Assembly: GCA_902783825.1 (NCBI GenBank)
Contig: CACZSJ010000028.1
Coordinates: 1-12,159 of the forward strand
Reading direction: 5' to 3'
DNA: 12,159 nucleotides
Source of the DNA: Oscillospiraceae bacterium
GTDB taxonomy: Bacteria > Bacillota > Clostridia > Oscillospirales > Oscillospiraceae
Below, piece by piece: positions 6,021-11,703 of this stretch (its first letter is position 1; each line of letters opens with the position of its first letter). A program made the position numbers and the translations under genes. The notes under the pieces were generated by a model. That model was not told where the DNA came from, did not search any database, and saw only the letters and a list, made by a program, of their open reading frames with translations.

Positions 6021-7511
6021 TTATGCTTCCTCCTTATGCTCCAGCGCTTGATAAAACGCGCCGATCTTTTCTTTTTCCGCGCAGGTGCGCGCAATGTCAC
6101 GATTATACTCCAGGGGATATTTGGGCGCCATGACCCGGAGATTGCGCCCCCCATCGGGCCGGATCAGCTTGGTGGATCCGCCGCCGCCCATGGCCAGAAT
6201 GCTGCACAGCTCTTCCATGATGCAGATGTTGTAGAGATTGGCAAAGCCCGGTCGGGTCCAGCCCACATTCTCAAAGCCGCCGGACATGAATTTCTGCCGG
6301 TAGAGATAGTAGGGCTCATAGTCCGCCCCGCGCAGACGCGCCTGCGCCAGATCCAGCATAGCGCCCACCTGCTCCGCCCCCGGCAGAGCGGCTCCCTCCA
6401 GGGTGATGCGGGAGCCTTTTTTCAGGCTCAGGGTGTGGATCGTGATGTTCTCCGGCGCCAGGGCCAGCACCGCGTCCAGGGTTTTAGCAAAGCCGACTGT
6501 CGTATCTCCCGGCAATCCGGCGATCAGATCCATGTTCACAGCCATGCCGCCCACCGCACGCACGCTTTCCAGGGCCCTGACAATGTCCGCCGCGCTGTGC
6601 TTGCGGCCAATGGCTTCCAGCACCGCGTCCGACATGCTCTGGGGGTTGACGCTGATCCGATCCACGCCCTGCGCTCGGAGCACCTGCAGCTTTTCCGCCG
6701 TGATGGTATCCGGTCGGCCGGCTTCTACAGTATACTCCCGCAGCGCGCTCAGGTCAAATGCTTCCGCCAGCCGGGCACACAGTCGTTCCAATTGGGCGGC
6801 CGATAGCGTAGTCGGGGTACCTCCGCCCATGTACAGGGCCACCGGTCGAAGCCCCTGCGCCCGGACCTGCTGAGCCGTGGCTTCGATCTCCCGCTCCAGC
6901 GCCTGCAGGAAAGGCGGGATCAGCTGCATGCTTTTTTCCACCGCCTGACTGACAAAGCTGCAGTAAGCGCAGCGGGTGGGGCAAAAAGGGATTCCCACAT
7001 ACAGGCACACATCCCCAGGCGCCAGCGCCGCCTTGGCCAGCAGGGTGTGACGGCTGGCGTCTAGGCAAAGCGCGGCCCGCTCCGGCGAAACGTCAAACTC
7101 CTCCCGGAAGCCTCGCAGCGCCTCTTCCTCCTTGTCGCTGCTCTCCAGACGGGCGCAAAGCAGCTTGCCCGGACGCACGCCGGTCAGCGCGCCCCACACG
7201 GGTTTTTTGCAGCCCGAAGCCAACGCCGCGCGATAGACGGCGTTTTTGACCAGCCGCTGACAGCGGCGATCCCGCTCCACTTCCGTGGAGAGACTTCCCG
7301 CAGCCGCGGCCGCCCGGCCATGAAATCGCTGCCCGTCCCGCTGCAGGAGACAGGTAGCGGTCCAGAATTTTTCCCCCCGGCTCAGGCGAATCTCCATCCG
7401 ATCCCCCGTCGGTCTGCCTTCGGGATAGACGGGGCGTTCCTCCGGGAACAGCGTCAGAAGCATCTGTTCCACCGCGTATTTATAGGAATGTCCATGCAGG
7501 TACAGCTTCAC
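6021..7511 (-). CDS. hemZ: Coproporphyrinogen dehydrogenase HemZ, radical SAM
   Basis: A 496-residue protein, close to Bacillus HemZ in length. An N-terminal domain of about 165 residues, typical of HemZ, precedes the radical SAM core. The cluster motif C-P-T-R-C-A-Y-C uses Cys177, Cys181 and Cys184 to bind a 4Fe-4S cluster. The SAM-binding M-G-G-G-T-P-T follows at about 229-235, and the HemN-family block R-I-S-V-N-P-Q-S-M lies further on. The family is assigned oxygen-independent oxidation of coproporphyrinogen III. In anaerobes without a full haem pathway its real role is uncertain, and it could act as a haem chaperone (HemW-like) or another radical SAM enzyme. The start is GTG at 7511 with AAGGAAG 9-10 bases upstream. 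It is first in an operon with the nucleoside kinase and is driven by the promoter at 7640-7668 through a leader of about 120 nt. Confidence 0.93.
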   Translation of the reverse strand: MKLYLHGHSYKYAVEQMLLTLFPEERPVYPEGRPTGDRMEIRLSRGEKFWTATCLLQRDGQRFHGRAAAAAGSLSTEVERDRRCQRLVKNAVYRAALASGCKKPVWGALTGVRPGKLLCARLESSDKEEEALRGFREEFDVSPERAALCLDASRHTLLAKAALAPGDVCLYVGIPFCPTRCAYCSFVSQAVEKSMQLIPPFLQALEREIEATAQQVRAQGLRPVALYMGGGTPTTLSAAQLERLCARLAEAFDLSALREYTVEAGRPDTITAEKLQVLRAQGVDRISVNPQSMSDAVLEAIGRKHSAADIVRALESVRAVGGMAVNMDLIAGLPGDTTVGFAKTLDAVLALAPENITIHTLSLKKGSRITLEGAALPGAEQVGAMLDLAQARLRGADYEPYYLYRQKFMSGGFENVGWTRPGFANLYNICIMEELCSILAMGGGGSTKLIRPDGGRNLRVMAPKYPLEYNRDIARTCAEKEKIGAFYQALEHKEEA

Positions 7512-7567
7512 GCGTGTTCTTCCTTCTCCCCACGATCCCGGACAAGACTCCCGGTCTGCCGCACCAT

Positions 7568-7594
7568 CAGAAAAGCTGTCTTTTCTGTTTTTTT
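7568..7594 (+). terminator. Orphan terminator-like hairpin opposite the hemZ leader
   Basis: Perfect 8-bp stem CAGAAAAG / CTTTTCTG (7568-7575, 7580-7587) with a 4-nt loop and seven T (7588-7594), reading on the plus strand. No plus-strand gene precedes it. On the minus strand it is a hairpin in the hemZ leader with no U tract. Confidence 0.45.
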
Positions 7595-7597
7595 GCG

Positions 7598-7616
7598 CGG
7601 CACGTATGAAGTGCCG
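7598..7616 (-). promoter_or_regulatory. Second hairpin in the hemZ leader
   Basis: CGGCAC / GTGCCG arms (7598-7603, 7611-7616) with a 7-nt loop, about 20 nt into the predicted hemZ transcript. It may affect mRNA stability or be a protein-binding dyad. Confidence 0.4.
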
Positions 7617-7639
7617 GTCAAGTGGTCTATGATTTTTAT

Positions 7640-7668
7640 ATTATATCAGATGTACCCGAGTATGACAA
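7640..7668 (-). promoter_or_regulatory. Strong promoter of the hemZ-nucleoside kinase operon
   Basis: On the minus strand, TTGTCA (7663-7668), a 17-base spacer, and a perfect TATAAT (7640-7645) preceded by TGA (extended -10). This is among the best promoter matches in the window. Confidence 0.8.
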
Positions 7669-7736
7669 TGTGCAAAAAAATCAGCGATTTCAAGGCTCTC
7701 AGCCAAAAAAATTTTTTCGTTTTGCATAAAAAAAGG

Positions 7737-7766
7737 TTGGAAATCTCCGCGAATATATTGTATTAT
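7737..7766 (+). promoter_or_regulatory. Candidate promoter of the CarD-family gene
   Basis: TTGGAA (7737-7742), an 18-base spacer and TATTAT (7761-7766). A perfect TATAAT at 7779-7784 is an alternative -10, but its best -35 (TTGTAT, 7758-7763) is only 15 bases away. Confidence 0.5.
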
Positions 7767-7801
7767 AGTGGTGTAAGTTATAATAATAGGGGTAGTGTTG
7801 C

Positions 7802-8302
7802 ATGTTTTCGGTAGGTGATAAAATCATATACGGCGAAAACGGCGTCTGCACGGTGGATAAGATTGAACCCCTGTCTATGTCTGGCGCCCCCAAGGACAAG
7901 CTGTATTACCATCTCTCTCCTTTGGTGGGCAGCGGCACTTATTTCACGCCGGTGGATTCCAGCGCCTATATGCGTCCCGTGATGAGTCGGGCGGAGGCGG
8001 AGGCCTTGATCGACGCCATGCCCGGCATTGCGCCCGCCATCTGCAATGACAACCGCTTCAATCATGTGGACGCGTACTATAAAGAGCTGTTCCGGCTCCA
8101 TAGCTGCGAGGCCCTGGTGGCCATCGTCAAGGGGCTGCGCAGCCGCATGGCTGAACGCAAAACCCGCAGCACCCGGGCGGAGGCCACCATGCGCCGCGCC
8201 AAGGACATGCTCCACGGGGAGCTGTCGGTGGCACTAGGGATCGAGATGCAGGAGGTCGAGGGCTACATACAGGCCCGCATCGGCCAGGAGGATCTTCCAT
8301 AA
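7802..8302 (+). CDS. CarD family transcriptional regulator
   Basis: A complete 166-residue protein. Residues 1-60 form the CarD/TRCF-type RNA-polymerase-interacting domain, starting with the typical F-S-V-G-D-K-I-I-Y-G-E-N-G-V-C-T-V and a Y-Y-H-L-S-P / Y-F-T-P-V-D segment. The rest is helical, rich in Arg, Lys and Ala (about 100-160), as in the DNA-contacting C-terminal domain of CarD proteins. The family binds the RNA polymerase beta subunit and alters open-complex stability at many promoters; the targets here cannot be told. The RBS is weak (AGGGG at 7788-7792, about 9 bases before the ATG), which suggests modest translation. The gene is transcribed divergently from hemZ and closed by its own terminator. 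Confidence 0.93.
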   Translation: MFSVGDKIIYGENGVCTVDKIEPLSMSGAPKDKLYYHLSPLVGSGTYFTPVDSSAYMRPVMSRAEAEALIDAMPGIAPAICNDNRFNHVDAYYKELFRLHSCEALVAIVKGLRSRMAERKTRSTRAEATMRRAKDMLHGELSVALGIEMQEVEGYIQARIGQEDLP

Positions 8303-8307
8303 TATTG

Positions 8308-8338
8308 AACGCCGCCGGGCGATGCCCGGCGGCGTTTT
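8308..8338 (+). terminator. Terminator of the CarD-family gene
   Basis: Perfect 13-bp GC-rich stem (8308-8320 with 8324-8336), 3-nt loop GAT, and TTTT at 8335-8338. It starts 6 bases after the stop. It may also slow minus-strand transcription leaving the FAH-family gene. Confidence 0.9.
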
Positions 8339-8350
8339 GATCGGCATATA

Positions 8351-9187
8351 TCAGCGCATAAGGTTATATAGGGTGCCGATGCCTTCGATTTCGATTTCCA
8401 CTCCATCGCCTGGCTTCAGCCAGCTATTTTTTTTGTCGTCCTCCAGCGCCACGCCGCTGGGGGTGCCGGTGAAAATCAGATCCCCCGGCTCCAGGCGCAC
8501 ATAGCGGGAGGCATAGCGGATAATCTCCGCGCAATCAAAAATCATGTCGGTGGTGCAGCCGTTCTGCCGCAGCTGCCCATTGACGTAGCTTTTCACCGCG
8601 TGCTCTCTGCCGGGATCAAAGCTATCCGCCGTTACGATACAGGGGCCACAGGGGCCGAAGCCCGGCATGGTCTTGCCGATGAGCCACTGTCCGCTGCGCA
8701 TCTGAGGCTCCCGAATGCTCAGGTCGTTGCCGCAGGTATAGCCAAAGACGCAGTCCATGGCCTCCTCCCGGCTCACATTCCAGGCGGTCTTGCCCATGAC
8801 GATGACCAGCTCCGCCTCGTAGTCATAGCTGCTCTCCCAGGCGGGCAGCTCCACCGCCGCGCCGCTGGGAGCCAGGGCGTCGGCAAACTTGGAAAAGAGG
8901 ATCGGGTACTCCGGCAGGGCAAAGCCCGCTTTCATTGCGTGCGCCTTGTAGTTGAGCCCCACGCACAGGAGCTTTCCCACGCGGCTGAGCACATTGGCGT
9001 AGACCGGGCTATCCACCACCGGCAGCGCCGCGTCCGCCGCCAGCTTCTCCAAGGGCGCGCGATCCGCCCCGGCAATCAGCTCCTCCATACACAGCGGGCA
9101 GCCCGCCGCCGTGGCGTCCACTAGGCCCCGCGCCGTTTCCACAGCCAGATGCACCCGGCCGGACACTTCGATGTTGCAGACTTTCAT
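8351..9187 (-). CDS. Fumarylacetoacetate hydrolase (FAH) family protein
   Basis: A complete 278-residue enzyme of the FAH/HpcE-like fold. The core begins at about residue 70 (K-L-L-C-V-G-L-N-Y-K-A-H). Metal-ligand candidates are Glu124 and Glu126 in Y-E-A-E-L-V and Asp155 in G-N-D-L-S-I-R-E. Lys172 matches the conserved active-site Lys. G-T-P-S-G-V is at 241-246. Family members hydrolyse C-C bonds of acylpyruvates, decarboxylate oxaloacetate, or hydrate/isomerise related 2-oxo acids with Mg2+; the substrate cannot be predicted here. GGAGG stands 8 bases before the ATG at 9187. It lies 68 bases after the TetR-type gene on the same strand, but a candidate promoter at 9224-9252 suggests it can be expressed independently. 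No other aromatic-catabolism gene is nearby. Confidence 0.92.
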   Translation of the reverse strand: MKVCNIEVSGRVHLAVETARGLVDATAAGCPLCMEELIAGADRAPLEKLAADAALPVVDSPVYANVLSRVGKLLCVGLNYKAHAMKAGFALPEYPILFSKFADALAPSGAAVELPAWESSYDYEAELVIVMGKTAWNVSREEAMDCVFGYTCGNDLSIREPQMRSGQWLIGKTMPGFGPCGPCIVTADSFDPGREHAVKSYVNGQLRQNGCTTDMIFDCAEIIRYASRYVRLEPGDLIFTGTPSGVALEDDKKNSWLKPGDGVEIEIEGIGTLYNLMR

Positions 9188-9223
9188 CGCTCGTTCCTCC
9201 CCGTTATCGATTTAGATGGAAAT

Positions 9224-9252
9224 ATTATACAGACTCTCAGCACATTGCGCAA
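9224..9252 (-). promoter_or_regulatory. Candidate promoter of the FAH-family gene
   Basis: On the minus strand, a perfect TATAAT (9224-9229) lies 17 bases from a weak -35, TTGCGC (9247-9252). It sits in the gap between the TetR-type and FAH-family genes. Confidence 0.5.
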
Positions 9253-9255
9253 AGC

Positions 9256-9885
9256 TCATTTTTCCTGTCCGGCGAGAAGCTCGCCCACGAAGGCGAAGGC
9301 CCCTGGCGCCGTGCCGAAGAGCCGCTCGAGATTCGCGATCAGGGCTTCGGTGCGCGTATCGTCCCGCGCGGCCTGCTCCCCTCCCTCGTCAAAGGCATAC
9401 AGCACGTAGAGCATCACCATCTCCACGGCCTGCTCGGGGTAGCGGCAGTCGCAAACGCCCTGGGCGTTCCCCTCGCGCACGAGGCCGCTGAGGATCGGCC
9501 CCGCCTCGCGCAGGATCATCGCCTGAGCCTTTTCGTGCAGCAGCTCGCTGCCGGGCTGGTGCATGGCGGCGAGCAGCGCGCCGCCGCCCGCGGCCCTCGC
9601 GTTCAGCGACAGCAGGACCCGAAGCATCCGCGCGAACACCGGCACGTCCTTCTGCCCAGCGCAGCTTCGCGCTTCGGCCAGCAGACGGCGGCCCATGGCC
9701 TCGAGCAGCGCGTCCAGGATCTCCTCCTTGGAGCTGAAGTGATAGTACAGCGTGCCCTTGGCGATGCCGACCTTGTGCATGATGTCGCCGGTGCTGGTCT
9801 GGACGTAGCCCTTTTCAGCAAAGAGCGCCGCCGCCGCGTCCAGGATTTCTTCTCTTCTGATTTCCGCCGCCTTTCCCTGCGCCAT
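9256..9885 (-). CDS. TetR/AcrR family transcriptional regulator
   Basis: A complete 209-residue one-component regulator. The N-terminal DNA-binding domain (about residues 10-57) shows the classic sequence: R-R-E-E-I-L-D-A-A, L-F-A-E-K-G-Y, then the helix-turn-helix T-G-D-I-M-H-K-V-G-I-A-K-G-T-L-Y-Y-H-F, then S-S-K-E-E-I-L. The remaining helices form the ligand-binding and dimer domain; the ligand is unknown. The ATG at 9885 is chosen because GGAGG stands 8 bases upstream and the TetR domain begins at once; a longer frame to 9933 has no RBS and adds atypical residues. It follows the CPBP-family gene by 63 bases on the same strand, with no clear promoter between, so the two are probably cotranscribed. 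The two dyads at 10833-10850 and 10891-10908 are its likely operators, giving autorepression. Confidence 0.93.
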   Translation of the reverse strand: MAQGKAAEIRREEILDAAAALFAEKGYVQTSTGDIMHKVGIAKGTLYYHFSSKEEILDALLEAMGRRLLAEARSCAGQKDVPVFARMLRVLLSLNARAAGGGALLAAMHQPGSELLHEKAQAMILREAGPILSGLVREGNAQGVCDCRYPEQAVEMVMLYVLYAFDEGGEQAARDDTRTEALIANLERLFGTAPGAFAFVGELLAGQEK

Positions 9886-9948
9886 GGCGCTCCCCTCCGT
9901 TTCGGCACATTTCCTTACCGCTGATTGTACCACGTCTTCGCGCCGCTG

Positions 9949-10809
9949 TCACGTCCCCTTTGTCTCCTGCGCATCCGAAAGCGTCTCCAGCAGTCTGCCG
10001 ACGTGCCTTGTCTCGAAGAACATCTCCCGGTTCGCGGCCACGATGATCACCGTTGCAAGCACAACCACGATCGTTTCGACGCATTTGGTCTCGGGGGTCA
10101 TGGCGATTTTTTCCTGCAGGAAATTGACCAGCATATGGAAAACGATACAGGCCAGGATGGAACGGTCGCTGACAAGATACACCCAGGTGATGATATAGCC
10201 CATCGGAATGGCGCTGACAAAGAAATTCACCACATACAGCGGATTGACCATCAGTCCAGCCTGATAGGTCCCCGGGATGAACAGCAGCGGAAAATGCCAG
10301 AAGGACCAGAGCGCACCGAACAGCAGGGATTCCCAAAACCAGTTCATGTAGTTGCCGATCGCGTCTTCACAGTAGCCCTTCCAGCCAATCTCCTCGAGGA
10401 TCGAGGCAAGCGTGATCGTCAAAAAGGCCCCCGCGATCCCCACCCCGGTAAAGGAAAAATCCTCCGTGAACGAAAACTGCTCCGGGGATTGCCCGAAGGC
10501 GAGGGAAAGCAGGATCGAACAGACCACGATCAGCGCAAAGACCAAGCAGGCCAGCAGGACGTTTCCCCACCTCACCTTGTAAAAGCCCACGAGCTTGTTT
10601 TTCAGATCCCGCTTGAGCACATCGGAGCCGGAGGCCAGCACAAACACCGTCGAAACGACCGCCGGCGCCAGCAGCCCGATCAGCATCAATCCTGTCGCGA
10701 CATGCGCGGAAACAAAGCTTGCGGGGATCCAGAATATCCATGTACACAGATAGCTCAACACGAAAAACAGGACCGGCCTGTATCGGTATGCTTGCTTGCT
10801 CTTTTCCAT
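9949..10809 (-). CDS. CPBP family intramembrane glutamic endopeptidase (CAAX protease-like)
   Basis: A complete 286-residue polytopic membrane protein with about seven or eight hydrophobic segments (roughly 12-30, 38-60, 82-104, 122-138, 158-178, 187-206, 209-229, 245-260). The three Abi/CPBP motifs are present: E-E-I-G-W-K-G-Y with Glu139-Glu140, F-W-H-F-P-L with His172, and F-H-M-L-V-N with His225 and Asn229. The usual Arg of E-E-x-x-x-R is Lys144. Relatives process prenylated or peptide substrates, including bacteriocin-immunity and signalling roles; no bacteriocin or pheromone gene is visible here. The ATG at 10809 is supported by GAGGAG six bases upstream; a longer frame to 10860 would cross an operator copy. 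It is first in an apparent operon with the TetR-type regulator, which probably represses it. Confidence 0.92.
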   Translation of the reverse strand: MEKSKQAYRYRPVLFFVLSYLCTWIFWIPASFVSAHVATGLMLIGLLAPAVVSTVFVLASGSDVLKRDLKNKLVGFYKVRWGNVLLACLVFALIVVCSILLSLAFGQSPEQFSFTEDFSFTGVGIAGAFLTITLASILEEIGWKGYCEDAIGNYMNWFWESLLFGALWSFWHFPLLFIPGTYQAGLMVNPLYVVNFFVSAIPMGYIITWVYLVSDRSILACIVFHMLVNFLQEKIAMTPETKCVETIVVVLATVIIVAANREMFFETRHVGRLLETLSDAQETKGT

Positions 10810-10832
10810 ACGTTTCTCCTCTTTTCTGTTTC

Positions 10833-10850
10833 TCGACCTCCGGTCGGTTT
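10833..10850. promoter_or_regulatory. Operator-like dyad, copy 1 (proximal to the CPBP RBS)
   Basis: TCGACCTCCGGTCGGTTT, identical over 18 bases to the copy at 10891-10908. The core is an inverted repeat TCGACC-TCC-GGTCGG with one mismatch, typical in size for a TetR-type operator. This copy lies in the predicted 5' leader, just upstream of the ribosome binding site. Confidence 0.7.
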
Positions 10851-10890
10851 GTGGGGACAAAAACCGCGGATGCCGCAGCTCCGCAGAAGT

Positions 10891-10908
10891 TCGACCTCCG
10901 GTCGGTTT
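10891..10908. promoter_or_regulatory. Operator-like dyad, copy 2 (at the transcription start)
   Basis: Exact 18-base copy of 10833-10850, 58 bases away in the same orientation. It ends 8 bases downstream of the predicted -10 box, so it covers the transcription start. Binding here would block the promoter. Confidence 0.72.
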
Positions 10909-10915
10909 CGGCTAT

Positions 10916-10944
10916 AGCATAAGCCCTGACACGCAAAATGTCAA
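10916..10944 (-). promoter_or_regulatory. Promoter of the CPBP-TetR operon
   Basis: On the minus strand, a perfect -35 TTGACA (10939-10944), a 17-base spacer and -10 TATGCT (10916-10921). The start site would fall on operator copy 2. The predicted leader is about 100 nt. Confidence 0.7.
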
Positions 10945-10953
10945 GGCTTTTTT
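10921..10953 (+). terminator. Terminator-like hairpin overlapping the CPBP promoter
   Basis: Stem of 11 pairs with one mismatch (10921-10931 with 10939-10949), 7-nt loop and six T (10948-10953), reading on the plus strand. No plus-strand gene precedes it, so it may only be the symmetry of the promoter region, or it may stop antisense transcripts entering spoIIR. Confidence 0.4.
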
Positions 10954-10968
10954 CGCACGGTGCGGGCA

Positions 10969-10999
10969 GCGGGAGCTTTGCGCTCCGCAAAGCTCCCGC
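10969..10999. repeat. Perfect GC-rich palindrome after spoIIR
   Basis: 14-bp perfect stem (10969-10982 with 10986-10999), 3-nt loop. It lies just past the spoIIR stop but has no U tract on the minus strand, so it is not a standard terminator for spoIIR. Near-direct repeats GGCTTTTTT at 10945-10953 and 11006-11014 flank it. On the plus strand, CTCCGC (10983-10988) could instead pair with GCGGAG (11000-11005) ahead of the second T run. Confidence 0.6.
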
Positions 11000-11022
11000 G
11001 CGGAGGGCTTTTTTGCGCAGGC

Positions 11023-11673
11023 TCAGCGCCCCCGCAGTCGCGCCCAGCGCCCGCTCAGCTCGCCCCAGAGCTCTACTACCCGAAAGCGCAGGGCATAGCC
11101 CTCCTGTCCGCTGATGAGGGCAAAGTCTTCCCGACTCATGGCGCTCTGCATCGTCTCGCTTTCCGCCGCGGACAGACACAGAGGCGGAAACACCACACAC
11201 CACCAGTTTTGCCCCTCGCCCTGCCCCAGCACCACGCGTAGAGACTCATAGTTGCCTGCAGGCAGCCTAAAGGTCTCGTAGACCCGGGTAGGATAGGATT
11301 CCCGACCCAGACTCACCCGAACCGTTCGTCCCTCGGCCGCTGCCGCGGCCACATCGGCCACCGCGTCCAGCTCCGCCAGCAGGCGTTTTTTTGCCTCCTC
11401 GGCGTCTCCTGCCTCCGCCATCACGGGTCCCAGATAGTCCAGCACCGCATCCCTCACTCGCAGCTTCAGCGCCTGTTCCTCCGGCGCGTCCGAAACCGCC
11501 ACTACGTGCAGACGCACCAGCCCCTGCCGTATTGCCTCCTGTCTACCCTGTGCCCAGGCTCCGGCACACAAGGTCAGACACAGGGCCAACAAGGCGGCCG
11601 CCTCCCAGCAGTGCAGCGCTTGCCTTTTCACTTCCACAAAAAACACCGTCCTCACTTGGCTTGTTCTGTCCAT
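11023..11673 (-). CDS. spoIIR: Stage II sporulation protein R
   Basis: A protein of up to 216 residues. In the family SpoIIR is made in the forespore, secreted into the intermembrane space, and triggers SpoIIGA to cleave pro-sigma-E in the mother cell. One hydrophobic segment (about 24-42) acts as signal or anchor. Family signatures follow: L-V-R-L-H-V-V-A-V-S-D-A-P-E-E-Q-A-L-K-L (52-71), an A-G-N-Y-E-S-L-R segment, and G-Q-G-E-G-Q-N-W-W-C-V-V-F-P-P-L-C. The start is uncertain: the ATG at 11673 has only a weak purine stretch upstream, whereas GAGGA inside the frame precedes a GTG at 11637. It lies 30 bases after the ispE stop on the same strand and may be cotranscribed with it; a forespore promoter was not identified. 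Confidence 0.93.
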   Translation of the reverse strand: MDRTSQVRTVFFVEVKRQALHCWEAAALLALCLTLCAGAWAQGRQEAIRQGLVRLHVVAVSDAPEEQALKLRVRDAVLDYLGPVMAEAGDAEEAKKRLLAELDAVADVAAAAAEGRTVRVSLGRESYPTRVYETFRLPAGNYESLRVVLGQGEGQNWWCVVFPPLCLSAAESETMQSAMSREDFALISGQEGYALRFRVVELWGELSGRWARLRGR

Positions 11674-11703
11674 AGTGTTGACGGTGCTCTTCTTTTTTAA
11701 ACC

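Noticed and set aside
6727..6736. ACAGTATACT inside hemZ, similar to the repressor operator
   Set aside because: It matches only the first eight positions, lies deep in coding sequence, and has no promoter at it.
5070..6806. Plus-strand open frame of 578 codons opposite the nucleoside kinase and hemZ
   Set aside because: It is antisense to two genes with full catalytic motifs and has an Ala/Gly/His-rich low-information product.
9925..10917. Plus-strand open frame of 330 codons opposite the CPBP gene
   Set aside because: It is His/Gln/Arg-rich, has no RBS, and is antisense to a membrane protein with all family motifs.
10367..11203. Minus-strand open frame overlapping CPBP and spoIIR
   Set aside because: It runs through both genes in another frame and across the promoter and operators. 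Its product is a frame-shadow of the CPBP protein.
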